The position numbers were made by a program, and so were the translations under genes. A stretch of DNA of 64,000 nt from Achatina immaculata (lineage: Eukaryota; Mollusca; Gastropoda; Stylommatophora; Achatinidae). Position 1 is the first letter of the stretch. Every line of letters starts with the position of its first letter. The notes below the pieces were generated by a model. That model saw only the letters and a program-made list of their open reading frames with translations. It was not told the DNA's origin and made no database searches. The DNA lies in contig CM019721.1 in NCBI GenBank assembly GCA_009760885.1, positions 20,391,639 to 20,455,638 of the forward strand, in the 5' to 3' direction. Below are positions 32,921 to 45,339 of the stretch, in pieces.

Positions 32921-34700
32921 CACAGATCTTACATGTAATAGCTAGCCTCTTTCTAGAGCCTGTCTTACATGTAATAGCTAGCCTCTTTCTAGAGCCTGTC
33001 TTACATGTAATAGCTAGCCTCTTTCTAGAGCCTGTCTTACATGTAATAGTTAGCCTCTTTCTAGAGCCTGTCTTACATGTAATAGCTAGCCTCTTTCTAG
33101 AGCCTGTCTTACATGTAATAGCTAGCCTCTTTCTAGAGCCTGTCTTACATGTAATAGCTAGCCTCTTTCTAGAGCCTGTCTTACATGTAATAGCTAGCCT
33201 CTTTCTAGAGCCTGTCTTACATGTAATAGCTAGCCTCTTTCTAGAGCCTGTCTTACATGTAATAGCTAGCCTCTTTCTAGAGCCTGTCTTACATGTAATA
33301 GCTAGCCTCTTTCTAGAGCCTGTCTTACATGTAATAGCTAGCCTCTCTCTAGAGCCTGTCTTACATGTAATAGCTAGCCTCTCTCTAGAGCCTGTCTTAC
33401 ATGTAATAGTTAGCCTCTCTCTAGAGCCTGTCTTACATGTAATAGTTAGCCTCTCTCTAGAGCCTGTCTTACATGTAATAGCTAGCCTCTCTCTAGAGCC
33501 TATCTTACATGTAATAGCTAGCTTCTCTCTAGAGCCTGTCTTACATGTAATAGCTAGCCTCTCTCTAGAGCCTGTCTTACATGTAATAGCTAGCCTCTCT
33601 CTAGAGCCTGTCTTACATGTAATAGCTAGCCTCTCTCTAGAGCCTGTCTTACATGTAATAGCTAGCCTCTTTCTAGAGCCTGTCTTACATGTAATAGCTA
33701 GCCTCTCTCTAGAGCCTGTCTTACATGTAATAGCTAGCCTCTCTCTAGAGCCTGTCTTACATGTAATAGCTAGCCTCTTTCTAGAGCCTGTCTTACATGT
33801 AATAGCTAGCCTCTTTCTAGAGCCTGTCTTACATGTAATAGCTAGCCTCTATCTAGAGCCTATCTTACATGTAATAGCTAGCCTCTCTCTAGAGCCTGTC
33901 TTACATGTAATAGCTAGCCTCTCTCTAGAGCCTGTCTTACATGTAATAGCTAGCCTCTTTCTAGAGCCTGTCTTACATGTAATAGCTAGCCTCTTTCTAG
34001 AGCCTGTCTTACATGTAATAGCTAGCCTCTTTCTAGAGCCTGTCTTACATGTAATAGCTAGCCTCTCTCTAGAGCCTGTCTTACATGTAATAGCTAGCCT
34101 CTCTCTAGAGCCTGTCTTACATGTAATAGTTAGCCTCTCTCTAGAGCCTGTCTTACATGTAATAGTTAGCCTCTCTCTAGAGCCTGTCTTACATGTAATA
34201 GCTAGCCTCTCTCTAGAGCCTATCTTACATGTAATAGCTAGCTTCTCTCTAGAGCCTGTCTTACATGTAATAGCTAGCCTCTCTCTAGAGCCTGTCTTAC
34301 ATGTAATAGCTAGCCTCTCTCTAGAGCCTGTCTTACATGTAATAGCTAGCCTCTCTAGAGCCTGTCTTACATGTAATAGCTAGCCTCTTTCTAGAGCCTG
34401 TCTTACATGTAATAGCTAGCCTCTCTCTAGAGCCTGTCTTACATGTAATAGCTAGCCTCTCTCTAGAGCCTGTCTTACATGTAATAGCTAGCCTCTCTCT
34501 AGAGCCTGTCTTACATGTAATAGCTAGCCTCTTTCTAGAGCCTGTCTTACATGTAATAGCTAGCCTCTATCTAGAGCCTATCTTACATGTAATAGCTAGC
34601 CTCTCTCTAGAGCCTGTCTTACATGTAATAGCTAGCCTCTCTCTAGAGCCTGTCTTACATGTAATAGCTAGACTCTATCTGGAGCCTGTCTTACATTAGC
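32921..34700. repeat. 36-bp minisatellite with 720-bp higher-order repeat, about 49 copies
   Basis: Unit contains ttacatgtaatagctagcct followed by ctctctagagcctgtc. Marker variants recur 720 bp apart: tatctt plus gcttctc at 33501 and 34221, paired gttagcc units, and atctagagcctatctt at 33851 and 34569. The higher-order unit is therefore 20 monomers. The plus-strand frame is open for 490 codons only because 36 is divisible by 3. It ends at 34383, just after a 2-bp deletion near 34355. Confidence 0.97.
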
Positions 34701-36335
34701 TCTCTCTAGTGCAAGTCTTACATATAGCTAGCCTCTCTCTAGAATCCTTCGTACATATTAGACTCTCTCTACAGCCTGTCTTATATATAAGAGCTAGCTT
34801 CTCTCTCTCTACAGCCTGTCTTATATATAAGAGCTAGCTTCTCTCTCTCTACAGCCTGTCTTATATATAAGAGCTAGCTTCTCTCTCTCTACAGCCTGTC
34901 TTATATATAAGAGCTAGCTTCTCTCTCTCTACAGCCTGTCTTATATAAGAGCTAGCTTCTCTCTCTCTACAGCCTGTCTTATATAAGAGCTAGCTTCTCT
35001 CTCTCTACAGCCTGTCTTATATATAAGAGCTAGCTTCTCTCTCTCTACAGCCTGTCTATATATAAGAGCTAGCTTCTCTCTCTCTACAGCCTGTCTTATA
35101 TATAAGAGCTAGCTTCTCTCTCTCTACAGCCTGTCTTATATATAAGAGCTAGCTTCTCTCTCTCTACAGCCTGTCTTATATATAAGAGCTAGCTTCTCTC
35201 TCTCTACAGCCTGTCTTATATATAAGAGCTAGCTTCTCTCTCTCTACAGCCTGTCTTATATATAAGAGCTAGCTTCTCTCTCTCTAGAGCCTGTCTTATA
35301 TATAAGAGCTAGCTTCTCTCTCTCTAGAGCCTGTCTTATATTAAGAGCTAGCTTCTCTCTCTCTAGAGCCTGTTTTTATATAAGAGCTAGCTTCTCTCTC
35401 TCTAGAGCCTGTTTTATATATAAGCTAGCTTCTCTCTCTCTAGAGCCTGTTTTATATATAAGAGCTAGCTTCTCTCTCTCTAGAGCCTGTTTTATATATA
35501 AGAGCTAGCTTCTCTCTCTCTAGAGCCTGTTTTATATATAAGAGCTAGCTTCTCTCTCTCTACAGCCTGTCTTATATATAAGAGCTAGCTTCTCTCTCTC
35601 TCTACAGCCTGTCTTATATATAAGAGCTAGCTTCTCTCTCTCTACAGCCTGTCTTATATATAAGAGCTAGCTTCTCTCTCTCTACAGCCTGTCTTATATA
35701 TAAGAGCTAGCTTCTCTCTCTCTACAGCCTGTCTTATATATAAGAGCTAGCTTCTCTCTCTCTACAGCCTGTCTTAATATAAGAGCTAGCTTCTCTCTCT
35801 CTACAGCCTGTCTATATATAAGAGCTAGCTTCTCTCTCTCTACAGCCTGTCTTATATATAAGAGCTAGCTTCTCTCTCTCTAGAGCCTGTCTTATATATA
35901 AGAGCTAGCTTCTCTCTCTCTAGAGCCTGTCTTATATATAAGAGCTAGCTTCTCTCTCTCTAGAGCCTGTTTTATATATAAGAGCTAGCTTCTCTCTCTC
36001 TAGAGCCTGTTTTATATATAAGAGCTAGCTTCTCTCTCTCTAGAGCCTGTTTTATATATAAGAGCTAGCTTCTCTCTCTCTAGAGCCTGTTTTATATATA
36101 AGAGCTAGCTTCTCTCTCTCTCTAGAGCCTGTTTTATATATAAGAGCTAGCTCTCTCTCTCTAGAGCCTGTTTTATATATAAGAGCTAGCTTCTCTCTCT
36201 CTAGAGCCTGTTTTATATATAAGAGCTAGCTTCTCTCTCTCTAGAGCCTGTTTTATATATAAGAGCTAGCTTCTCTCTCTCTACAGCCTGTCTTATATAT
36301 AAGAGCTAGCTTCTCTCTCTCTAGAGCCTGTTTTA
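34701..36335. repeat. 40-bp minisatellite related to the preceding array, about 39 copies
   Basis: Unit contains tatataagagctagcttctc followed by tctctctacagcctgtctta. It shares the agcctgtctta and gctagc segments with the 36-bp array. Subtypes ctacagcctgtc and ctagagcctgtt form alternating blocks. Confidence 0.96.
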
Positions 36336-36415
36336 CATACAATAGCCAGATTCTCTCTATTCCCGTATTACATGTAATAGGAAGCCTCTCTCTAGAGCTA
36401 ACTTTACATAGAATA

Positions 36416-36453
<38 letters not shown>

Positions 36454-36805
36454 GGGCTAACTTTACAAGTAATAGCTACCCTCTCTTTCAAGAGCTAACT
36501 TTACATAGAGTAGGTAGCCCCTCTCTTTTTCCCTCCCCCCCTCTCTCTTTCCCTTCCCCCTCTCTCTCTAGAGCTAACTTTACAAGTAATAGCTACCCTC
36601 TCTCTAGAGCTAACTTTACAAGTAATAGCTACCCTCTCTCTAGAGCTAACTTTACACGGAATAGCTAGCCTCTCACTAAACTTTACAAGTAATAGCTACC
36701 CTCTCTCTAGAGCTAACTTTACATGGAATAGCTAGTCTCTCACTAAACTTTACAAGTAATAGCTACCCTCTCTCTAGCGCTAACTTTACATAGCTAACCT
36801 TTCAC
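36336..36805. repeat. degenerate 30-36-bp relatives of the adjacent arrays
   Basis: Units such as ctctagagctaactttacaa with ttacatgtaatag-like ends, mixed with (ct)n. They look like the diverged edge of the 33-36 kb repeat complex. Confidence 0.85.
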
Positions 36806-37084
36806 TAAAACTAACATAACAAACGCAATATTAAAATCTCATCTGTCACTGAGCTAAAGAAGAAAATAAAGCCACCGCAGTTTTTGGCCTGTTTATTTTA
36901 CTCCGTCATAGCAATCTAAACTTAACAGAAACCTGGATTACTGATCTGTTTAACATAGAAATCAATATCTGGCACTAAAGCTGTACACAGGGCTGTAACT
37001 GATATTTGGGATACATCTCCAATTACTTTGACACCGCTGTTTAAATTTTCAAGAGAAATTAATTACATTCTCCGCTTGCATAGC

Positions 37085-37805
37085 GCTGTCATCACGTACC
37101 TGGCCCACAGCTGTCATCATATATCCGGCCCACAGCTGTCATCATATATATGGTCTACATGCTGTCATCATATACATGGTCCACATGCTGTCATCATATA
37201 CATGGTCCACATGCTGTCATCATATACATGGTCCACATGCTGTCATCATATACATGGTCCACATGCTGTCATCATATATACATGGTCCACATGCTGTCAT
37301 CATATACACAATACTGCCCACATTCTTTCATTATCAATACGGCCCACATTCTGTCATCATCAATACTGCCCACATTCTTTCATTATCAATACGGTCCACA
37401 TTCTGTCATCATCAATACTGCCCACATTCTTTCATTATCAATATGGTCCACATTCTGTCATCATCAATACTGCCCACATTCTTCATTATCATACGGCCCA
37501 CATTCTGTCATCATCAATACTGCCCACATTCTTTCATTATCAATACGGCCCACATTCTGTCATCATCAATACTGCCCACATTCTTTCATTATCAATACGG
37601 CCCACATTCTGTCATCATCAATACTGCCCACATTCTTTCATTATCAATACGGCCCACATTCTGTCATCATCAATACTGCCCACATTCTTTCATTATCAAT
37701 ACGGCCCACATTCTGTCATCATCAATACTGTCCACATTCTTTCATTATCAATACGGTCCACATTCTGTTATCGTCAATACGGCCCACACTCTGTCAGCAT
37801 ATATC
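37085..37805. repeat. 26-bp minisatellite with 52-bp dimer structure, about 28 copies
   Basis: The left block has ctgtcatcatatacatggtc units. From 37310 on, two monomers alternate strictly: tctttcattatcaatacgg and tctgtcatcatcaatactg. The repeating unit is therefore a 52-bp dimer. His/Ser-rich frames are artefacts. Confidence 0.96.
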
Positions 37806-37929
37806 TGATTCATGTTTTAAACAGACAGATGGCGGTGGCAGAAACCACATAACCCAGTAGTTAGAGAAGCCGCGTCGTGTTGACTGCCTGCTCCACTACG
37901 ACACAGCTTCATTCCAGTCAAAAGATAAG

Positions 37930-37965
37930 TTTTCTTTCTTTCTTTCTTTTCTTTCTTTCTTGCTT
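37930..37965. repeat. (CTTT)n microsatellite
   Basis: Short tetranucleotide run. Confidence 0.93.
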
Positions 37966-38115
37966 GCTGAATGTAGACTTTCTCCTATTTGCCTGGTTCA
38001 TGGTTGTGTATGATTTTGTATGATGAAAAGTTACATCTGCGTGCTGTGTTAATGAATAAAGTTGTTCCTATATTTTATTTTCAAAGCCTAATTATCCACT
38101 AAAATGTTTTTTTAC

Positions 38116-38187
38116 ACAGTGGCGGATCGAACCTCAGCCTTTCCGGTGTGAGTGTGAAATCCTAATTCCTAGACCATATGGGACTTT
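38116..38187 (-). mobile_element. tRNA-Glu-like pseudogene or SINE head
   Basis: The minus strand reads tcccatatggtctaggaatt, then aggat, then gaggttcgatccgcc. It follows the tRNA-Glu layout closely (TCCC..TGGTCTAG..TTAGGAT..GGTTCGATTCC) with box A and box B correctly spaced. The 5' and 3' acceptor halves do not pair, so it is not a working tRNA. An A-rich run follows the 3' side, as for a retroposed copy. Confidence 0.55.
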
Positions 38188-38265
38188 AAGAAAAGGAAAG
38201 TTAGAGTTATTGAACACCAGATATCGGAAACGTGGAAGTAGATTTAATTGATATTAGAGTCAAAA

Positions 38266-38269
<4 letters not shown>

Positions 38270-38301
<32 letters not shown>

Positions 38302-38545
38302 GAGAGAGAGAGAGAACCAGAGAAAGATATTAAAGGAGGCAGACTGTATCTAGCTGTAGTGCGCACGTGCTAGCGAGAGAGAGAGAGACAGACAGATGGA
38401 GAGAGAGGGGGATAGAGAAAGAGAGAGATTATGGATAGAGATTGGGAGAGAGGGGATAAAGAGAGAAAGAGAGAGCGGGAGGCATGGAGATAGAGGGGGG
38501 AGGGAGAAAGAACGGGATAGAAAGAGGAAGAGAGAGACAGAGAGT
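38270..38545. repeat. (GA)n and GA-rich low-complexity tracts
   Basis: A pure (ga)n run at 38271-38300 is followed by degenerate GA-rich sequence, separated by a short unique segment. Confidence 0.92.
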
Positions 38546-38589
38546 GAATGAAAATGGAAACGCACATTAAAAACTCACTGTAAATGTTA

Positions 38590-39845
38590 ACAGACATATT
38601 TGTATATAGTTAATAGACACATTTGTATATAGTTAATAGACACATATGTATATAGTTAATAGACACATTTGTATATAGTTAATAGATACATATGTACATA
38701 GTTAATAGACACATTTGTATATAGTTAATAGACACATATGTACATAGTTAATAGACACATTTGTACATAGTTAATAGACACATTTGTATATAGTTAATAG
38801 ACACATGTGCATATAGTTAATAGACACATATGTACATAGTTAATAGACACATTTGTATATAGTTAATAGACACATATGTACATAGTTAATAGACACATTT
38901 GAATATAGTTAACAGACACATATGTACATAGTTAATAGACACATTTGTATATAGTTAATAGACACATTTGTATATAGTTAATAGACACATGTGCATATAG
39001 TTAATAGACACATATGTACATAGTTAATAGACACATTTGTATATAGTTAATAGACACATATGTACATAGTTAATAGACACATTTGAATATAGTTAACAGA
39101 CACATATGTACATAGTTAATAGACACATTTGTATATAGTTAATAGACACATTTGTATACAGTTAATAGACACATATGTACATAGTTAATAGACACATTTG
39201 TATATAGTTAATAGACACATATTTACATAGTTAATAGACACATTTGTATATAGTTAATAGACACATATGTACATAGTTAATAGACACATGTGTACATAGT
39301 TAATAGACACATTTGTATATAGTTAGTAGACACATATATACATAGTTAATAGACAACACATTTGTGTATAGTTAATAGACACATTTGTATATAGTTAATA
39401 GACACATATGTACATAGTTAATAGACAACACATTTGTATATAGTTAATAGACACATTTGTTTATAGTTAATAGGCACATATTGTACATAGTTAATAGACA
39501 ACACATTTGTATATAGTTAATAGACACATTTGTATATAGTTAACAGACACACTTGTATATAGTTAATACACATATGTACATAGTTAATAGACACATATGT
39601 ACATAGTTAATAGACACATATGTACATAGTTAATACACACAATTGTATATAGTTAATAGACATATTTGTATGTAGTTAACAGACACACTTGTATATATTT
39701 AATACACACACTTGTATATAGTTAATAGACACATTTGTATATATTTAATAGACACATTTGTATATAGTTAACAGACACATTTGAATATAGTTAATAGACA
39801 CATTTGAATATAGTTAACAGACACACTTGTACATAGTTAATAGAC
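38590..39845. repeat. 23-bp minisatellite with dimers and 184-bp blocks, about 54 copies
   Basis: Unit contains tagttaatagacacatttgt. Monomers with ttgtatat and atgtacat alternate over long stretches. An eight-monomer block marked by atgtgcatatag (38803 and 38987) is duplicated in tandem. Confidence 0.96.
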
Positions 39846-39904
39846 ACCATGTCCTTTGGAAGAATAACCAACTTCAGCAGCTGTTTCTCTGTTCCTCTGT
39901 GGCT

Positions 39905-41165
39905 GTGTATAAACAGAATCTCTTGGTGTAGACTGTGTACAGACAGAATATCTTCCTGTAGACTGTGTACAGACAGAATATCTTCCTGTAGACTGTGTAC
40001 AGACATAATCTCTTGCTGTAGACTGTACAGACAGAATATCTTTGTGTAGACTGTGTACAGACATAATCTCTTGCTGTAGACTGTACAGACAGAATATCTT
40101 TCTGTAGACTGTGTACAGACATAATCTCTTGCTGTAGACTGTACAGACAGAATCTCTTCCTGTAGACTGTGTACAAACATAATCTCTTGCTGTAGAGTGT
40201 ACAGACAGAATATCTTCCTGTAGACTGTGTACAGACATAATCTCTTGCTGTAGACTGTACAGACAGAATATCTTGGTGTAGACTGTGTACAGACAGAATA
40301 TCTTGCTGTAGACTGTACAGACAGAATATCTTCCTGTAGACTGTGTACAGACATAATCTCTTGCTGTAGACTGTACAGACAGAATCTCTTGGTGTAGACT
40401 GTGTACAGACATAATCTCTTGCTGTAGACTGTACAGACAGAATATCTTCCTGTAGACTGTGTACAGACATAATCTCTTGCTGTAGACTGTACAGACAGAA
40501 TCTCTTGGTGTAGACTGTGTACAGACATAATCTCTTGCTGTAGACTGTACAGACAGAATATCTTCCTGTAGACTGTGTACAGACATAATCTCTTGGTGTA
40601 GACTGTACAGACAGAATCTCTTGGTGTAGACTGTGTACAGACATAATCTCTTGCTGTAGACTGTACAGACAGAATATCTTCCTGTAGACTGTGTACAGAC
40701 ATAATCTCTTGCTGTAGACTGTACAGACAGAATCTCTTGGTGTAGACTGTGTACAGACATAATCTCTTGCTGTAGACTGTACAGACAGAATATCTTCCTG
40801 TAGACTGTGTACAGACATAATCTCTTGGTGTAGACTGTGTACAGATATAATCTCTTGCTGTAGACTGTACAGACAGAATATCTTCCTGTAGACTGTGTAT
40901 AGATAGTATACTTTGGTGTAAACTGTGTACAGACGTAATCCCTTGCTGTAGACTGTGTACACACGGAATCTCTTGGTGTAGACTGTGTACAGACACACTT
41001 TTTTGCTGTAGACAGTGTACAGACATAATCTCTTGCTGTTGACTGTGTACAGACAGATTCTCTTGCTCTAGACTATGTACATACAGAATCTCGTGATGTA
41101 GACTGTGTACATACAGGATCTCGTGATGTAGACTGTGTACACGCAGAATCTCTTGCTGTAGACTC
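39905..41165. repeat. 58-bp dimeric minisatellite, about 22 dimers
   Basis: Two half-units, one with gactgtgtacagacataatc and one with cttgctgtagactgtacaga, alternate. All three minus-strand frames are open for 374-411 codons. Artefacts. Confidence 0.96.
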
Positions 41166-41199
41166 CACTGATGAGATAGTTCAGCGAAGGCGTCGCTTC

Positions 41200-41382
41200 C
41201 AGCTGATGTAAGTTGGATCTGGCAGCTGATGTAAGTTGGATCTGGCAGCTGATGTAAGTTAAATCTGGCAGCTGATGTAAGTTGGATCTGATAACTGATA
41301 TAAGTTGGATCTGATAACTGATATAAGCTTTATCTGGCAGCTGATGGAAGTTGGATCTGGCAGCTGATGTAAGTTGGAAGCT
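41200..41382. repeat. 23-bp minisatellite, about 8 copies
   Basis: Unit contains gcagctgatgtaagttggat. Central copies carry gataactgatat. Confidence 0.93.
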
Positions 41383-42410
41383 TATACAAACCTTATTCCA
41401 CCATATATGGGAAGACAAACTTAGGAATAGAGCAGGGTATGTTCTGGAGCAGGTCTTGGACGGGCGCAGTTGTCTGGTCAGGTCTCACAGTACTCATCCA
41501 CTAATCTCATTCTGTCGTAAACTAGCCACAACAAGACCACAGTTTCCACGCCGAGTAGGACATTAGATTATTCCCGTCCACACGAAACGATGGAGCCAAA
41601 GTTTGCAAAGTTTATCTTGCAAACATGGACACTCTTTAGGAGCTAACGTCATAAACCTGGCCCCAAGAAAGGAGCATGGACGGATAATTGTGGGGCACAC
41701 ACACAAAGAACTCCTGCTGATGATGAGATGAACGAAGGCTATCTCTCTTGATATCTAGGCATAAAAAACTCCCATAAAAATAAGGACAAAATCTTGATAT
41801 CTAGGCATACAAAACTCACATAAAAATAAGGACAAAGTCTTGGCTAGCTAAGAATAAACGAGCTGGAAGCACAATGCTCAACTGTCGCGCTACCCATTTC
41901 CACAAAACATTATTTCTAGAACATTTTATTGCATGCAGAAAAGTTGCTAAGAGTGTTAAACTTCTCTCTTTTTTAATCTAAGTGCATATTCATAATTTCT
42001 TGCCATCTCCTTGCGCTTCAAGTGTCAGTGTGGTCTTAAGCGAACTAATAGGATTATATCAATTCTTCCATTTCTGTTTGATTTCTTTCCTGTTCGATAC
42101 TTTTTAAATATCTGAAATGACGGAGAAAGAGGAGAGAACTTCAATAATATCGTGCAGCTCTCAACATAGGAGAATATTAAAGCTGTTACATAACAAACAG
42201 ACAGCCATGCAGACAAAAGCCAAGTGATGAGATAAATGTGTGATAAATGATAAAAATAAACAACACACAGATAAGTCTGAAAATAAAGGTAAATAAACAG
42301 TCATTCATCAAAACAAATAAACAAAAAACAAACTTTCCAAACTAAAAATAACACATCCGTGCACATCACGATGTGATCATAACACTTTACATCAGTAATT
42401 TTGCAACCAA
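41383..42410. other. unannotated spacer with a small duplication
   Basis: About 1 kb without a gene. Two copies of a segment containing cttgatatctaggcata lie at 41747-41840. On the minus strand at 41835-41900 the string ggtagcgcgacagttgagc is box-A-like, but there is no box B. Confidence 0.5.
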
Positions 42411-42421
42411 TTGTTCTAATT

Positions 42422-42689
42422 AGTGGGCCGGCTAGCGTAGTGGTTAGAGCACTCGTCTAGCAACCAAATGGTCGAGGGTTCGAATCCCCAGCTGAGCGGG
42501 ATTTTTTTTCCGACCAATACGGCCCTGAGGTCGACCCAGCCTCGTAAAATGGGTACCAGAGAAAATCTGGGAAGTAAAGGCAGCGAGGAAAGGAACTGGT
42601 CACCCTACCTCATACGCTGATGACCCAGCATAATGAGGTCTCTAACGCTTCACCCCCTACGGCATTTGAAATGCTATGGGACTATCTTC
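42422..42689 (+). mobile_element. tRNA-derived SINE, full length, with TSD
   Basis: Box A tagcgtagtggttagagc (42433-42450) and box B ggttcgaatcc (42477-42487) are both close to consensus. The body contains gacccagcctcgtaaaatgg and taccagagaaaatctgggaa, shared with the SINE at 5916-6213. A perfect 11-bp duplication, ttgttctaatt, flanks it (42411-42421 and 42690-42700). There is no poly-A tail; it ends gggactatcttc. The conserved middle block resembles the central domains reported for broadly distributed metazoan SINE superfamilies. I cannot name the family without a search. Confidence 0.9.
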
Positions 42690-42700
42690 TTGTTCTAATT

Positions 42701-43376
42701 GTTTGCATTTTCCCAGGCATATAAAATCTACCGAATCTTCAAATCTCAGCTGCCAGCTTTAGAACTCTCTTGAGCACTGATATCTTCCCGTGAGTACGTC
42801 AGACTTGCAATGAGTGCTCACTATCAGAATACGAAACCTCTTTCTTCTTTTCTATTTTCCTCTTCATCTATTTGAAGTGATCCACCTGCAGCACCACCCA
42901 CACACTCATGTCAGCCACTCTACAATCCTTCCATTACTTCAAATGCCATCTTCGATGACATCGCTTATTTCTAAATGCCATTGTCCGTCTTCCGACTGCC
43001 ATCTGCTGAAGGTCTGCTGGTGGCTTGTCACACACGGTGCCAAGTATTGAGCCGTGAAAGCCGAGCTGTCGATGTATTGATTTTCTGTCTGTTCAGCTTT
43101 CTCCGCAGTTATTGTTTTGTTATAACATTTTCTCACTTTCTCAAATAACTAATGACTAGAAAAAGAAAAAAAAAACCGCCTCGTTTTTGTTAGGGGGGGG
43201 AATGTTACTGCCAAATTTAGAGCACCGAAGAGATCTCTGGCTTTTTACAGCTGTGATGTAGCTGTTATGTCCAGGACTACTTGTATGAGCAGATTACTGG
43301 CAGTAGTAAAGAGATATATTATATCTACCATAAGTTTTCTTGATTCATCTTTTATGAGTCCTTTATATAGTTACGT
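42701..43376. other. unannotated spacer
   Basis: Single-copy sequence with a short G run near 43195. No supported gene. Confidence 0.5.
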
Positions 43377-43890
43377 ATATGTGTGTACATGGATATATGT
43401 ATATAGATGGGTATATGTGTGTACATGGATATATGTATATAGATGGGTATATGTGTGTACATGGATATATGTATATAGATGGGTATATGTGTGTACATGG
43501 AAATATGTATATAGATGGGTATATGTGTGTACATGGATATATGTATATAGATGGGTATATGTGTGTACATGGATATATGTATATAGATGGGTATATGTGT
43601 TTACATGGATATATGTATATAGATGGGTGTATATGTGTACATGGATATATGTATATAGATGGGTATATGTGTGTACATGGATATATGTATATAGATGGGT
43701 ATATGTGTGTACATGATATATGTGTATAGATGGGTATATGTGTGTACATGATATATGTATATAGATGGGTATATGTGTGTACATGATATATGTGTATAGA
43801 TGGGTATATGTGTGTACATGATATATGTGTATAGATGGGTATATGTGTGTACATGATATATGTGTATAGATGGGTATATGTGTGTGGATG
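43377..43890. repeat. 36-bp minisatellite, about 14 copies
   Basis: Unit contains gtgtacatggatatatgtat followed by atagatgggtatat. It shortens to 35 bp (single g lost) from 43710 on. Tyr/Trp- and Ile/His-rich frames on both strands are artefacts. Confidence 0.96.
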
Positions 43891-43999
43891 GGTGTTTATA
43901 TGTAAGCGAGAGTGAAAGTATTCACGTGTTAAAAATTACCAAATGTGATCACGAGATAAGTATACACCATACGAGTACACGTGCACACTACGACATACT

Positions 44000-44100
44000 C
44001 GTAAGTCAGCGTGGCTTTTCTACCTGTAAGTCAGCGTGACTTTTCTACCTGTAAGTCAACGTGGCTTTTCTACCTGTAAGCCATTGTGGTCACTCTACGA
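44000..44100. repeat. 26-bp tandem repeat, 4 copies
   Basis: Unit contains gtggcttttctacctgtaag. Confidence 0.88.
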
Positions 44101-44224
44101 ATAAAACAATGTAACCAGTATGCTTGTATTCTAAAATGGTCAGTCTGCTGGTAAGAAAACGTGCTCAGTCCAATGTTACAGAAACACTGAATTCTAAAAA
44201 CAACTTGACACAGGTCTGACCACT

Positions 44225-44895
44225 TTAAGTTTTTAGCCAGATACCTCATTGTAATATTCTAGCCAGGAATCTCATTGTAACATTCTAGCCAGACACCTCA
44301 TTGTAACATTCTAGCCAGACACCTCATTGTAACATTCTAGCCAACAATCTCATTGTAACATTCTAGCCAGGAATCTCGTAACATTCTAGCCAGGAATCTC
44401 ATTATAACATTCTAGCCAGGAATCTCATTATAACATTCTAGCCAGGAATCTCATTGTAACATTCTAGCCATGAATCTCATTGTAACATTCTAGCCAGGAA
44501 TCTCATTGTAACACTCTAGCCAGGAATCTCATTGTAACATTCTAGCCGGGAATCTCATTGTAACATTCTAGCCGGGAATCTCATTGTAACATTCTAGCCA
44601 AGAATTTCATTGTAACATTCTAGCCAGGAATTTCATTGTAACATTCTAGCCAGGAATTTCATTGTAACATTCTAGCTAGGAATCTCTTTGTAACATTCTA
44701 GCCAGACACCTCATTGTAACATTCTAGCCAGGAATCTCATTGTAACATTCTAGCCAAGAATATCATTGTAACATTCTAGCCAGGAATCTCATTGTAACAT
44801 TCTAGCCAGGAATCTCATTGTAATATTCTAGCCAGGAATCTCGTAACATTTTAGTCAGGCATTGCATTGTAACATTTTAGCCAAGTATCTGACTG
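44225..44895. repeat. 26-bp minisatellite, about 26 copies
   Basis: Unit contains cattgtaacattctagccag followed by gaatct. Subtypes gacacct and gaattt cluster. Confidence 0.95.
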
Positions 44896-45339
44896 TAACA
44901 TTAAGGAGGAACTGGGAGCAGATACAACAGTAAATCTCCTCGGGCTAAAGAAAATCATTCACAAAAGGTACAACTGATGCCAACTCCGAGAGAGAAATAA
45001 GAAGGCAAATATATACGGTCTCCTTGTCGAACTGGCACCACTATCTCAGGTACAATAACCGTGATCGAAACAAATGTGTTCAGTAACTTCCGATAACTCT
45101 TCCACACTTGATGATACCTAAACAAAACTCATCGACTTTATCATCATCTTACAAGATTAATGACCTTCAGTATTTACTGATAGACAGTGCTACGCTGTCA
45201 TTGCATGCAGGAAACTCTCTACCGTAGAGATTGGAACAACAACACAACTCCTTCAGATCATCAGAGGAAGTACCCCCCCCCCCCCCTCAGACAAGTGTTT
45301 CGGCCCTTTAAACTCCTGACACTCTAAGGGGGGTGGGCC
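44896..45339. other. unannotated spacer
   Basis: Single-copy sequence with a C-rich run near 45275. No supported feature. Confidence 0.5.

Noticed and set aside
32911..34383. Plus-strand open frame of 490 codons (LHVIASLFLEPV repeats)
   Set aside because: It is a translation of the 36-bp array. It ends at a 2-bp slippage deletion and has no start context, signal or domain.
39791..41026. Three minus-strand frames of 374-411 codons (SVHSLQQEI repeats)
   Set aside because: All three frames are open through the same 58-bp dimer array, so none can be singled out as coding.
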